64,000 nt of DNA from Nannochloris sp. 'desiccata' (GCA_019044685.2 JAGTXX020000005.1:496001-560000); one strand, 5' to 3'. Shown: positions 32,079-44,297, numbered from the stretch's first letter. Notes: a model not told the origin generated them from the letters alone. Translations and numbers: made by a program.

Positions 32079-32945
32079 ACGACGGCTAAAATATCATATC
32101 TATGATATATAACAAAATGACTCTGTAGACAGTACAAAAAGAGCAGTAAATCTCCAGATTTATCAAAGAAAATCTCTCTCCTATCTTTTAAACAATATTT
32201 CGTGGTGGTTTTTACTTATTTCTACCACATTTGCATTCATATCAACATGCTTTGATGAACAGTCCAAAAAGACAAAACAAGCGCGACGTCACTAATTTCA
32301 TAACTTTTTTAGGAAGTGTTGTTGCATATAAGTTCACAACAGCTATTATTAAAATGACATTTTATGTTAGGAAAACAAAACAGAATGCTAAAATAATACT
32401 ACAACTTGTAACTAAATACCAATAACAAAATTGTTCTCACCTGAGCGTTTTCTTCTTCCGGCACTTCTGTCCTTTATACAACCAGCCTGGTACTGAGGCC
32501 CAGGATGCCACGACGGTCGGGTATTATTTCAAACACGTCGCAAACAGAAGTTGAGAACTCCAATTGGGATATAAGCCTATAAATAATTGCCCAAATGATT
32601 GTGACGCTGCCGAACGTGCCTTTAAATTACCTTGTAACCGTCCTCGGAAGGGGCTTTATAAAAAACAGAGCTCCTAAACTGAGGTCTGCTACCAATCATG
32701 TGTCCAACTGTATCGATTCCAGCTTCTGGTTTCTCCAATTGAGGACGGTGACTCGGAAGTGATAAAGTTGAAGGATTAATTAAATCTGTTTCACAATAGA
32801 ACTTTACAAGCGTCCTACGTAGGCTCTTAACATTATACGGAAACTAGAATGAAAGTATGCAGGAAAAATCAGTCGCCGTCAACAATCCAGAATAAGTAAC
32901 AAAAACTAAAAACGGTTTTTAATATTTCCCTCCAAAACAAACTCT
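32079..32945. other. spacer holding one cryptic coding-like exon
   Basis: Contains the 3' UTR of the plus-strand gene ending at 32078 and, on the minus strand, a 71-codon exon described separately. Otherwise AT-rich with no gene. Confidence 0.4.
32631..32843 (-). CDS. orphan 71-codon exon, function unknown
   Basis: Bounded by a good acceptor (TTTCATTCTAG) and donor (TACAAG then GTAATT), this frame is open for all 71 codons: FPYNVKSLRRTLVKFYCETD ... GHMIGSRPQFRSSVFYKAPS and ends EDGYK. A stop precedes the acceptor in frame, so a start exon must lie upstream, but the sequence there is filled by the secreted PQ gene. A following exon is uncertain: joining at TGGGCCTCAG gives YQAGCIKDRSAG..., while an alternative donor inside GACGGTTAC gives VPGWLYKGQKCRKKKTLR. 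It could be an alternative 3' part of the PQ gene or an overlapping gene. Family not recognised. Confidence 0.4.
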
Positions 32946-33727
32946 CTACCTTCCACCACTGCCGCTTCCTTGAACCAAAGGTTGTTGCCCTTGCAAAGAA
33001 GCAGCCAAACGTTCAGGAAGACCTGTAGGAATCGCTTGAGCAGGTACTCCGCCTTCTTCTACCAGTACTGCCCCGATTTCAGCTGAAGGAGCCGTTAGAC
33101 CGGCCAGAGGAGGAGCACCCATCTCGGTTGTGCCAGCGAGCGGTTGCTCAACTGCAATGAAAGAAACCCGATAAAATTACAGCTTTATAGGTACCTTTAG
33201 AATGTTAATAAGGTTTTGATACGTAAATTAGTAATGAACTTACATCCAGGGACAGCAAACGTGGAGCTGGTAGCAGGAGGTACCCCACTTGCTAGTGGTT
33301 CGGGCGGCACGGGGGCAGGAGCTCCAACTGCAACGAGGACAGGTTGTACAAGATCAGGTTCAGGTTGTTCTTCAGGTTGTTGTTCAGGTTGAGGTTGAGG
33401 TTGAGGTTGAGGTTGAGGTTGAGGTTGAGGTTGAGGTTGAGGTTGCTGTTGTTCAAGCGTTCTTTGTAAGTTGAGTGCTGCTTCAAGAGAAGCTGCTGCT
33501 GCGCTTTCAGCGGCCTGAGCAGCAGCAACTGCAGCGTTCATTGCACCTGCAATATTATTTGGGATTTTTGCATTATTTCACACTATTTGAGTCTTACATG
33601 ATTCTATAATGTTTTTATTGTTACTTTTTTGCTTACTTGTGACGTCTGGAGCTACTGCAGGGGCTTGAGCAGCAACGGCGGCAAAAATATAAACCAACAC
33701 AAGCAAAATAAGAGCACAGCGAGCCAT
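32946..33727 (-). CDS. secreted protein with Pro-Gln repeat
   Basis: Exons 33637-33727, 33244-33546 and 32946-33151 give 199 residues; both introns are GT-AG and in phase. The first 20 residues (MARCALILLVLVYIFAAVAA) are a clear signal peptide, followed by QAPAVAPDVTS. Then comes an Ala-rich helix (AAVAAAQAAESAAAASLEAA), a (Pro-Gln) tract of about nine units, a Glu/Pro-rich stretch, and a low-complexity tail that ends in GQQPLVQGSGSGGR. The Pro-rich composition suggests an extracellular or cell-wall protein, perhaps O-glycosylated (inference). No known domain. Confidence 0.75.
33386..33446 (-). repeat. hexamer microsatellite encoding Pro-Gln
   Basis: About nine to ten tandem GGTTGA units (CAACCT on the coding strand) encode the Pro-Gln run of the secreted protein. 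The nearly perfect repeats suggest recent expansion by slippage. Confidence 0.9.
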
Positions 33728-34960
33728 CTCTACAGTCTATGCTATCAACAACTGTGTGAAAAGATTGTATTATTTAAATTATATGTAAAATAGATACATT
33801 TAAGGCGTCCAAGGCACAACTGGTTATAAGTTGGGCAGCTCAGCCTGAGGCAAGTTCTTTTCAGCTACCCCCTTCGCTTTGACCTACTTTTGCTGCCGTG
33901 CATGTTGCCTCTCTGCTTTGAGCTAAGATAGACGCGATATTCGGATGTGGGACAGTAGCATATGATGGGTTTCCAGCGTCCAGGAGCCTCTATTAGGGTT
34001 GTTGAGGGACTTTAATTTGGCAGACCATAGCTAAATCCTTGAGCATGCAGACTGCAGCAGCATCATGAATTTGAATCACAACCGGGCCCGGGTCTTGCCC
34101 AAAGAAGCAGAAAGCCAGCCAGATCCTTCTTTGTTGGTCGTAGAGGCTTTTTGTGGCCATAATATCTCTCCTGAGCCCATGAATATGTTTAGATCTTCAT
34201 CAGCAAAACCGTTTATTCCACTTTAAAGCTGACCCTGTCGGTGCCGGCGCAGGGACCGCAAGACCGTGCAGGGGGAATAAAACCCCCGCCTTTTGCTCTG
34301 AATACCCCTTTTTTAAGCCTGCCAGTTCTTGTTAGCAGTAAAATATCACGCCCTGCACTAAATGAAGCCGCAGAGACCCCCTCCATGCTTTGGCCGCTGC
34401 CTCTCTGCCGATCTCAAGGCAAATGCAAACTACATATCAATATATCCGCTCAAGATTTAGCCCCAATAGAAATTCATGTCTAAGGTAACCTTGGCCAGTG
34501 GCCCTATAACTTGATTCTACCCTGAGGGTATATGGTGTAGAAAATTTGTTGTTTTTCGGTAAGTGCACTTTACACAATCACGCAGTGACCGAGCAGCCTG
34601 CTGGCACGACTCGGAGTGCTTTTGAATAGAGTGAAGAATTTTCTTTTTAAGAACTCCATTATTACGGTACGCATTTCGAAGTAATCTAGCAAGCCAGGCT
34701 TGCTTCTCATCATTTAAACTAATTATATAGTATATGTGTGCTGTCTGTGCGTCTTGTAGAGTTTGCCAACCCTTCTAATTAGAGTTCAAACATTATCAAG
34801 GCAGTAATACAACAAATTTCAATCATTGAGCAGTTTGCCCTTAACAGAATCTAACACTAGTATTATTATTGACGTTGTGTGCTTAGTGTATGTCCTCGGT
34901 CACTATAGCCACTAGCATATCTTTAATCCACTGTACTGCCCAATTCAATTAGCCAAAGCT
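33728..34960. other. 1.2-kb divergent intergenic region
   Basis: Lies between diverging starts of the PQ-repeat gene and the RRM gene. The middle (34080-34320) is richer in G+C, with short inverted repeats around 34090 (CCGGGCCCGG) and 34232-34285. Open frames here (for example 34241-34483) match nothing. No gene is supported. Confidence 0.4.
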
Positions 34961-36593
34961 ATGGAGAGCACGACTTCCCCAACAGCTGTGCTCTCTAGTT
35001 CTTTTGAGAGACAGCAGCAGATTCCATTGGAGGGAGCGGTGATCCCCCTAGAGATGGCTGCAGTAGCTGGCCTCGGTATCGCCGGTAGCGGCAGCGAGAG
35101 TGGTGCCTCTGGCAGCGCATCGCAGCACCCCAATATCTTTGTTAGAGGACTTCCACTAGCTTGGAGCGAAGGAGAAATAACAGCGGTTTTCCAACAATAC
35201 GGAAATCTAAGTAGTCTTCGATTGGTTAGGCATAGTGTGACAAAGCAATCATTAGGGTGAGTTGTAAAACGCGACATTTGCGTCAATTCGCAAGCGCAGT
35301 TGAACACAATGTCATTTTACCGTTATAAGAACCACCCTTTAGCACGCAAATTCCCCCTTTCTCTCACCAATCCTTTTTAACTAATCATGCTGTTTGTTGC
35401 GCCTGTTTGCTTACTTTTTTTTTTACCCTTTGCAGATATGGATTTGTTCGTTATCAAGACCCTGGAGAAGCAAACGCTGCTATCGCTGCCCTTGATGGGA
35501 CTAGTGTTCTAGGTCATACCCTTCAAGTTAAATTTGCTGACGCCGATGCTGGACCTCCATCGTCCGGCACTTCCTCAGGACTGACGCCATCAGATAGCTG
35601 TTATGTAAAGCACTTGCCAGCAGCATATGGGGTAAGTTGTAAAGTCAAATTGTCAATTTTATCATTACTATTATAGAGTTAACAGACTTAATAATATGTG
35701 ATAAAATACACATTTTCTGACTTTTTCCAAATTTCCTTCCAATACAGGTGGCTGAAGCGCAGCAATTATTCGAAGCTCATGGTGCAGTTATAGATGTGAA
35801 ACTCTTCCCTTGTCTAGATCAATTTCGTGGGGCAAGCGCTCTTATCAGAATGGCCTCAATAGAAGCAGCAGAAAGAGCAATTAGTGCCTTAAATAATAGC
35901 ACCCCTCCTGGCGGCATGCAATCGTTGATTGTTCGCTATGCAGAGTCCGCGCAAGAAAAGTCAGCTCGATTAACTAGAAGAGAACGCCAACAGTTATTAC
36001 AACGTAATGGCCTTGGTGCTGATTTCAATCTAGGCAATTTAGATCCCATGCAGTTGCAGCAAGCTATGGCGGCACTGGGTCTTGGCGGGCTGGCGGGGGC
36101 CGGCGGCGCAGCAGCCGCTGCCGCCGCCGCCGCTGCCAGCTTAATGCGGGCTGGCAGTGGGGCACCTATGATTCCTCAGCAATATCAAGCTGCAGTCCAA
36201 TCTTCCATTTGTGTTAAAGGAATGCCGAATAATGCCGATAGATTATGGCTTTATGAAAATTTTGCCCGTTTTGGCGCCATTTTTGGCATGCGAATTTTAA
36301 TTGATGAGCAAACAGGTCTGTGCAATGGCACTGCGTTTATTAATTATGGAGATGCTATTGCTGCACAACGTGCTCGCCAAGCTATGAGTGGTATGCGTGC
36401 AGGGGACAGGATCTTACACGTAGTGGTGCAACAGCAAGCTGCTGCTAGCAGTGGCAGCGGGCCCAGCAGCAATGCCGGTGCTCAGTGTCAACCACAGGAT
36501 GGGATGATGGGAGGCTTACCTCCTGGCGTTGATCAAAATGAATGGCAGAATTTGATTCATTCTAATGGTGGTGGAAACGGCATGGTGTGGTAA
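34961..36593 (+). CDS. three-RRM RNA-binding protein (CELF/ELAV-like)
   Basis: Exons 34961-35256, 35436-35631 and 35748-36593 give 445 residues; the first join restores LG-YGFVRY, the RNP1 of RRM1. RRM1 spans about 60-140 (NIFVRGLPLAWSEGEITAVF ... YGFVRYQDPGEANAAI). RRM2 spans about 155-235 (CYVKHLPAAYG-VAEAQQLF ... GASALIRMASIEAAERAI). RRM3 is near the C-terminus (SICVKGMPNNADRLWLYENF ... GTAFINYGDAIAAQRA). RNP1 of RRM2 and RRM3 is degenerate. A poly-Ala/Gly stretch separates RRM2 and RRM3, and the end is Gly/Asn-rich. The two-plus-one spacing is that of CELF- and ELAV-type proteins, which act in splicing, stability or translation; the target is unknown. Intron positions fall inside RRM1 and RRM2. 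Confidence 0.85.
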
Positions 36594-38765
36594 AGAGAAG
36601 AAGAAGAAAGACGATAAAAATAAAAAATAAAATCCTCTTTCGCCTCTATATAGATTATCATATTTTTACCATCATATGACTAATGCTGCTATGAGATAGT
36701 ACTTCGTTCTTTCCACCCTCCCCAAACTCCCCAAATCTGCTCCTTAATGAAGTATTGCTCTCTCCCCTCCACCGAGGAAATAGCTCATCAATAAGCTAGT
36801 CGATAGTAAATTAATTTTTAATTTTCTTTTTTTTTTAAGTTTCTCCCTTTGGTACTTATGCACGCTACCTTCTACATTTACTGGCTAAATAAGTTCTCCC
36901 CTCCCTCGCGTATATTGTCTCCCAAAATATTAAATAAATAATCGATGCTCTTGAGCAGGCTCTCTTTCTCTTTTCCTCTGCCAAGCCTTTTAGCTAAAAG
37001 CTCTTCCTCATAAAATTAACTTTTTGTTTATTTCCTTTTCGGGTCATGATCAGCAATATTTTCATCTTCGCCCCCGACCCCAATTCCCCCACACCCTGTG
37101 TTGTTTCTTTTCCATGGAGTATTGACGTCTGGAACATAACAAAGGAAGCAAAATAAATCATCATTCGCCTTCTTCTTTCTTGTTTTTATATTATAAAATA
37201 AATTTGCAATTCTCGGCCTTTGCACCAGACTGTTCTATTTCATATGCACGTTCCAAACACGCACACGGATCTATCTCTACCCCTTTTCTTTTCGTTTGTC
37301 TTTCAAGTTAGATCATCTGAAAACAGCAGCCCGTTTTTTGTCTTTTCCTTACCTATTCTTTCTTTTTCTGTCTAACTTATTGTTGGTCACCATGACTTTG
37401 TTTTCAACTTATAAGTTTTGTTTTCAGTTTCTTACCCCCTTCCTTTCATGTCTTCTTGCTTATAAAGATAATAGCAAGTTGTAATTACAGCGCTGGGTGG
37501 ACTCTACAGTTTAATGTCTGCTTAAAGTGGCGACAGAAGCACTCGCTTGTGGGCCTGCAGCCTGAACGAGGCCCCTGGGGGCGGCGAATGGCAGACTGCG
37601 GTGGGGAGAGGAGTAAATGAATAAAAATGTTCAAGTACGTACTCAATTTCCATGATCACACGATAAGGCTCGCTCCACAATTTGTTTTTCTGACATTTCA
37701 TGCAGCACCACTATTGGCCTGCCTTGTTCGTCATGTAAGGTTTCATCCAGGGCGAGGAAAAGGTGAAAGGTGGGGTGCTCTTGGATCATTGGGATCGACG
37801 TATTTGCCAGCACTAGCCAAAACTTGATTCCCAGATTTAGTTCGGCCACAATGCCCACAGCACCTCATAGTATCAACTCAAAACTGATATGCTTGCCTGA
37901 ACTTTAAAACGCATTTGTAGAGCATTGCTTTGGTCATGGTAGAGCACCTTGGCCAATCGCAGTTGGCGATACTTCGTTGCCGTTTCTGCCGAGCTTCACG
38001 GTCGGCAGCGTGCTTTTGTCTTTTATAATGCCTAGGCATCTGCAATAATATTTAGGAGCAAAGAATTGTCAATTTTTCACTTTATTTTTCTGTAACCAGG
38101 TTTAAAAGATACTCTAACACCAAGCTAAAGGCAAGTTGAAACCTACCAAATAAAGCCGTGGAAGGCAGTTGAAACTGAAATGTGAAGTTAATTACCAGCT
38201 GCGAGGAAATCGGCAGATCCTACAGAGGAACCTTGCTGGAAACTATCAAGCCTAATTATGTGGACCGGCGGAAAAGCAACTGCGTGATTCTACGGAAAAA
38301 CAAAGGATCAAGGTGAGCATCAGCAAGCAAGATTCTACGGACTGCGAGCGCTGGTGCGGCGATCCCGCCGGCAACATCATACGTCAGCTTTAATCTATAT
38401 GCTGAAGGGGGTAATAGCACCTGAGGCACTCCCATCGGTAGAGATTGGGGCAAGCATCCGCTGTGATCTTCACCCACTTGTACCTTGGCGCTGCGTGCGA
38501 AAGCGGCAAAAAGGCGAAGCTAACTTTGTGGAGGCCGCGGACTGCTGCAGAAATATGCGAGTTTCAGGCGATATTACAGGAAGTACAGAAAGGAGTAGGC
38601 TTTTGAAAAGGGCCAAAAATACATGGGAAATCGGGCTTTTTCGTCCTTTCTTTAAAAAAATGTAAAATTAAGCTCTAGATAGATGCCATTCACCAAAAAG
38701 TATTTCAATTATGGGGATTACGTTTATAAACAGAGGATCACAGCAAAGATGCGCTATCGTTCTGT
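36594..38765. other. 2.2-kb region without a confident gene
   Basis: The first 600 bp are C/T-rich and probably 3' UTR. On the minus strand, an acceptor (TATTATTGCAG) just before an ATG at 38039 opens MPRHYKRQKHAADREARQKR, with NCDWPRCSTMTKAMLYKC following. A downstream frame near 37862 begins MRCCGHCGRTKSG. These look like pieces of a small basic, Cys-containing protein, but I could not join them. Frames at 38256-38665 match nothing. Confidence 0.3.
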
Positions 38766-39420
38766 TTAGAATTTCATAAGCCAGCGGCGAGCACCATTGC
38801 CACCCTCATTATCACCGCCAACCGCTGTTTCGCCAAGTTCATTTCCTCCCACTCGGTCATTGTCGTCCCCACCTTCACTTTGAACTACAACTACCAAAAT
38901 TTCAGGAGCAGGCACTTCAGCTTGCTCGAATACAGCCTGTCCTATAGGACCTCCTTCTGTGTCATCGACGTTACCATCGCCTCCAAGAAGCCCACTACCA
39001 CCGCTGATGAAAGCATCATCGTCTTGAAGTAGCCTTCTCTTGCCACCTATTACGTTAGTGCCATCATCACTCTCCTGCATAAATGAAGCTATAATCTAGT
39101 AAATCCCCTAAAACAAGGTAATTTACAAAAACATACTACCGGTAGGATATAACAACCCAGGTCTTGGCCAACTTACACCAGCAAACACCTCGGTAACTTC
39201 GGGTTGGGGAGCAAGTAGTTGAGTCTCAGGGCCGATTGGATTTGAAAGAGCAGCACCAGGTGCCTGAAAATTGAAAGAGTTGGCATTAAACCACTAGCGA
39301 CATTACCTTCTGGCTTAATTAATACAGACAAATGAGAAACAAACTTACTTGAGCTTGGCAAAAGACGACCGAGACAGACAGCACAGACACCACTAATACA
39401 ACTCCCTTGTTAGCATTCAT
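38766..39420 (-). CDS. small secreted protein with KRRLLQ motif
   Basis: Exons 39349-39420, 39177-39263 and 38766-39074 give 155 residues; all joins are phase 0. The signal peptide is MNANKGVVLVVSVLSVSVVF, followed by CQAQAPG. Exon 2 encodes LSNPIGPETQLLAPQPEVTE. Exon 3 begins ESDDGTNVIGGKRRLLQDDD and is then rich in Gly, Asp and Glu with one hydrophobic strand (EILVVVVQ). The dibasic KRRLLQ resembles the RRLLQ seen near the N-terminus of many green-algal extracellular proteins (recollection, not searched). No domain recognised; probably acidic and extracellular. Confidence 0.7.
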
Positions 39421-39785
39421 TTGAACAGAGCTTGATTACAATGAACTTTTTAATATCCAAGGAAGTAAAAATAGGGTTATTTGGTACCTGTTTTTCGAGG
39501 AAATAAACCCTTTTATTATTTTGAGGGAGTGTGTGCCACCTTCCCCGCACCTTCTCTCTTACCTTTAAAAGCAATTTACAACAGACAGCATATACTCAAT
39601 GAATTTAAACCCTAAAAGGATTCATATCAAGTCCCTAAATCAAGATACTTAACAATGAATTCTACTTTCTTAAAGCAGTCGTCGATGTCATCTCTTGAAT
39701 CTTCTTCGGATGAAGACTGACCTTTCAGGAGCTTTTCCTTAGGGAGAAATTTTGGATTTTTTTTGTCCGCACCACCACTATCACC
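39421..39785. other. spacer between tandem minus-strand genes
   Basis: 365 bp holding the promoter of the KRRLLQ gene and the 3' UTR of the phosphohexomutase. TTACA (TGTAA on the coding strand) at about 39571-39575 may be the phosphohexomutase poly(A) signal. Confidence 0.4.
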
Positions 39786-41852
39786 CTAATTACGATCACT
39801 AGCGTTATAAACATAATCCTCAACCAACCCAGTGCAGACATCAAAGTCATCAGGATAGGCCTTGAAAAATTCTAGGAAATGCATTAAAATGGTTCTCATA
39901 CCACCATTCTGCTCACTTTCTACATTAACCACAATATCTGGATCATGTAAACTCGGGCGTACAAGAATCCATCCTTCTTTGCCATCCCCTTCATCGACTT
40001 TAACCCTCCAACCTTCATAATTTTCTTTTTCTAAAGTCCACCGCCCGTTCCCGCCAGCACCGTTATCTATCCATTCTTTAAATCCAGCAGTGACTTTGGC
40101 CCCCTCTGCTGCAATATCTGCAGCTTTAATTTTAACACGGATTTCCATAGCTTCAACAGGTTCGCGTAAATCTTTCAAAAGTTCCGAAATATCGCCTTGC
40201 CCGGCGAGCCGCCTTCGTACCGCCTCGATCACAATCTTTAACGCAGAGTAGGCTCCATCATCTAAAAAGTAGTTTTCTCGCATCGCACCGTGTCCACTTG
40301 TCTCCATCATCAATGGGCAGGGTGTTCCACTCTCGTTCAATTCAATCCCTTTATCGATGATATTTTTGTACCCCTTTTTGTATCTAAAATGTCTTCCGCC
40401 TAATTGAGAAATAAACGTCGCCAATCCATTAGAAGTGCAAGAATCTGTGACGATGGTTTCATTGGGATTTTCACGTAAGGCGATACTAGCCATTAATGCA
40501 ATATATCTATTCCTATTTATTGCAATACCGGCTGAGTCAACAACCCCGGAGCGGTCAACATCAGTATCGAGCATTATCCCAAAGTCCGCGCGGGAAGAAA
40601 GTACCGCTTCAGTAGTAGCCTTGACTGCAGCTTTGTCTTCAGGGTTTGGGGGGTGGTTGGGGAAGGAACCATCGGGGTTTAGATAGATAGAGCTGGAGAT
40701 ATCGGCGCCCAGTGGGCCCAAAACTTTTTCAGCAAAGAAGCCCCCTGCACCATTGCCTGCATTGACGACAACTTTAAATCCAGATAAAGGAGTATCGAAA
40801 GTGGTAGGATGGTCAACTCCACGTTTGACTATGTTCCTCAAATGCGCTGCATAGACTTCCAAATAATCAAAGTTTATAAATAATTCCGGCGAAATTTTTA
40901 AAGCATTGTTGAGCACATACGCAGGATCATTATATTTGTCAGCTGCATGTATATTATCGGCAATAGCCATCTCTCCAGCCCTTTGTAAAACGGCTTTAAT
41001 ATCGGGTTTTCCAAGACCACCGGCAGAAGTGAAGAACTTTGCCCCATTGCGGTTGACAGGCAAATGAGATGCCGTCACCATAACAGCTCCATCATAGTTG
41101 TATCCATCCATTACACAGCTCATAAACATAGCAGGAGTTGTAGCTATACCGAATTGAGCGACAGTGACGCCTTTACTTGCCAGACCAGCGAGTAAAGAAG
41201 CCGACATCATAGGGCTCGACAGACGGGGGTCTGCGCCAACAGAGACTTTTAATCGAGTAAGAGGCACGCTGCGTTCTTTGGCGAGCCACTCTGCGAAAGA
41301 TGCGCCTATGAAGAACATTTTGGCAGGCGTGAGCGTGACTGGAGCAGCAGGGTCGACTGTAGGGAGAGGGAGAGAGATGCAGGAGAGGCAAATAAGAAAC
41401 ACAAGAAGACGGCAGAGGGCACATAAATTAAATTATGAAAATTTCAATAGCATTCTGATAAAGAATGCAAATTTGATAGAACAACTAAATTACATCAAAA
41501 TCTTACTGTCCAAGGCGACTCCGCGAATATCGGAGCCATTCTGTAGCTTGGAATAAGCAGCGGTGGTGGCAGCCGAAGGTGAAGAGTCTCCTGCTGCTTG
41601 AGGAGCTTCAGAGGGAATGACCTGGCAAGTAAGTGCATGCCTTCCATTCTGGATGCTCCTTCCGTTTAATTTAAAAGTTTTAAGGGTGGAATTTGAAGAC
41701 CGTGGGAGTCCGCTCGGTCTGGGTGATTTTCTTGCAAGATGATGAGAGAATTGGGTGCCAAAGGAGGTCACACCATAAGATCTGGTCGCAACATCGCAAT
41801 TTACTGATGTTGATCCAATCGGTGCTGGGTTGAGTAACCCTATAATCTCCAT
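39786..41852 (-). CDS. plastid phosphohexomutase (PGM/PMM family, At1g70820-like)
   Basis: Exons 41507-41852 and 39786-41356 give 638 residues. The donor GTAAGA and acceptor CCCTACAG join in phase to give LQNGSDIRGVALDIDPAAP, the conserved N-terminus of plant plastid-type mutases. The first 95 or so residues, rich in Ser, Thr and Arg, are a likely transit peptide. The catalytic phosphoserine loop is MVTASHLPVNRNG (Ser about 212), the Mg-binding loop LDTDVDRSG (about 379-384), the sugar-binding loop METSGHGAMREN, and the phosphate-binding loop RPSLHDPDIVVN. The TASHLP variant rather than TASHNP is shared with the plant proteins annotated as phosphoglucosamine-mutase-like. The exact sugar is unknown. 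Confidence 0.9.
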
Positions 41853-42615
41853 TCTGCACTTGCTCGATAATAATTTATTAACTTGGCAAGATTTTGTTCA
41901 ATAAGCTTCTTTATCAAAGATCAGAAGAAAGAAGCAGATTGAATAGAATGAATGATTTTAGTCAATATCATTTCAGGTGCAATGGCATCTCATTTAGAAC
42001 AGAGAGCTTCTTCTATTCTAAAAATAAACTTTCTACATCAGCTCCGCCGTCCATAGCCAGCCTTGCTTTTCTCAGCTTCTGCGAATCGTTAACTCAACTG
42101 CAAATTTGCTCTGAGTTCTTCAGGGTCATCTTTTACAAATAGGATTTGTTTTTCGATTTCCCATATTCTACAATAAAATAAATTATGGCTCCGACAAGGC
42201 GGTGCGGACGGTTTCTGTCACCGAAATATTTTCTCGGAGTTTTCAATCGAGAGCAATCACTGAGCTGTAATTTTGCCTTTTTGTGCGTTTCCCGATAAAC
42301 AAATGCCTTCTGTATAAAACAGTGCTAAGACATGCAAAGAGAAAATCACAGCCGTGCTTTGATCAAAATCATCTCATGCAGGCATTGAGTGTTCGTAAAG
42401 CTTGCGTCCATATAAAAGGCAAAATTAACTTAGATAATCTAACTTAGATTCCAGATACATTATTACAGCTAGTATAAAATTGTGAGGCTTTGCCTGCACA
42501 AGCTTTGATTTCGTCTTTATGGGAAGTTCTAACTGTGGCAGTTAGCATTTGAACCTACCGCGTTGCAAAAGGTCACAGTTTATAGATCTGCAAACCTCCT
42601 TTAGACTCTGATCAA
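41853..42615. promoter_or_regulatory. divergent region, phosphohexomutase / four-TM gene
   Basis: 763 bp between diverging starts. An open frame at 41894-42142 on the plus strand has no signature. No gene seen. Confidence 0.4.
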
Positions 42616-44297
42616 ATGGCTGGCATCATCGACGGGGGGTTTACAACCCCTTTGCTCCCAACCTGTCCCAATGGCGATGCGATTCCAATTTCTGATTTCG
42701 ACGCCATTAATTCAGTCAATTTCCAGCCTAATAGTTGGGATTATTACAAGGTAGGCCATTTGAATTTGTAGCTATAAAATGCAGAGATCATACATTTATA
42801 AAACACATGAAATCGTTCTCACTGTTTGTTTCCCGTCGCTCGACCATTTACCTTTCTCTCTTATACAAATTTCAGGAAATCATCCCATCTACAATTCCAG
42901 GCATCGTCCTCGGCGCACTCTCTCTCCTCGGATTCATTTTCTTCATTATATGGATGCTGGTCCAATATTGCGCCTGCTGTGCGAGTTGCTGCTGCCGTGC
43001 CAACCGCAACGAGGACCCCGAGACCACAACTCAATTCATCAAAGAACAGCAAAGAAGCTCTTTTGGTGCCCCGCCAGGCACGCAACAAAGTTTCGGTCGT
43101 AGTTCACGATCCTTGCAACCCCCACCAACCTCGGGGTGCACCCGTTTCCTTCAAGTTTTGATCCTTTTTCTCACACTCGCCACCGTCGCTTGCTCCGGCT
43201 GGGGCATGTACGAGTCCCTTCAGTCGACCGATTCTCAAGTATCTAATTTCTGGAGTTTAGTCGATACCGTAGAAGAGAAAGCATACAATACAACCAAAGG
43301 TCTTCAAACTTTAGACTCGTCCCTAGCTATCTTGGAAACTTCCATCAATACTTTAGATTCTGACTCAGCGGCATTGGATGAAGCCTTTGCTGCTCTTGGA
43401 AATACAAACCCTGATGTCTCTAATGCCATTAATTCTTTAAGTGACGCTATGCCAGTCATAGAAGGCGTAAGGAGCGGTATTGGTAGCGGTATTCAAGCCA
43501 TAGATGATTATTTAGTGACTACGATTGATGATTTGCAAGCAGACATTCAACCGCCATCAGAGAGTTTTGAAAGTACTGGAAGGTATATAGCTATCGCTGT
43601 CGTCTTTGCGTTGACTATTATCTCTGCCTTAGGGTCTGGATTGCTTAGTTTACGAGTAAAGCATCCTGTTTGGGCATCTGCATTTGTCGCTTTACTGTGG
43701 TTATTTGTCACTCTATTGATGCTGCTCGGTGTCGGCTTGCTGAATGGGGTTCGTGTCGTTTCTAAAGATGCCTGTCTTTATTCTGAAACCTTTGCTGTTA
43801 ATTATGCAAAGGATAAAGTGCAAGATCCACAGAAGAAAGAATGGATTTTAAATGCTTTAAATTATTACTTTAACGCATCGGAGGTGGTGGATGAACAGCC
43901 CGGAGCGGCGTTGAAGGCAGTAGTCAATGTGGATATCAGGGAGATATATAGGCTCATTCAGACGCCCGAGGTGGCGCAGTTGACAGCGTTCTTGGCGAGT
44001 GTTGACCCCGATATTCTTAGTGCTGCTGGTGTCCCTCCGACGACAGTGACAGCTGTACAGGATATCTCTTCAGCTATTGTGCCCTTGTCTGCAACTCTTG
44101 CTGAAATAGATTATCTAGTCTCAAGAAGAAGCGTTCAGCCTGTGTATGAAGGAGCGAAATCTCTTATTTGCTGTGACTTTTCAAGCGCCTCTGATGACTT
44201 GTACTTAGCTTGGACGATCGTAGGCTGTATTGGGTTTGTACTAGGGTTCTTTTGTAGTATACGAATAGTGAGACATACATTTAGTAACAAAAATTAA
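42616..44297 (+). CDS. plant-type four-TM plasma-membrane protein
   Basis: Exons 42616-42750 and 42876-44297 give 518 residues. The first exon begins MAGIIDGGFTTPLLPTCPNG and ends SWDYYK. TM1 is TIPGIVLGALSLLGFIFFII, followed by a Cys-rich loop (YCACCASCCC). TM2 is FLQVLILFLTLATVACSGWG. A long extracellular helical segment contains LQTLDSSLAILETSINTLD and DAMPVIEGVRSGIGSG. TM3 and TM4 are near 300-350. A second ectodomain has paired Cys, and a final TM ends IGFVLGFFCSIRIVRH. This layout (TM-TM-ecto-TM-TM-ecto-TM) matches the plant 'transmembrane protein' family of At2g25270/At2g12400 and, more remotely, Tweety/prominin-like proteins. Function unclear. Assigned on topology and memory of the family. 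Confidence 0.7.

Noticed and set aside
34120..34290. C/D box snoRNA candidate (TGATGAAG on the minus strand)
   Set aside because: A C-box-like motif is present but no matching D box or terminal stem.
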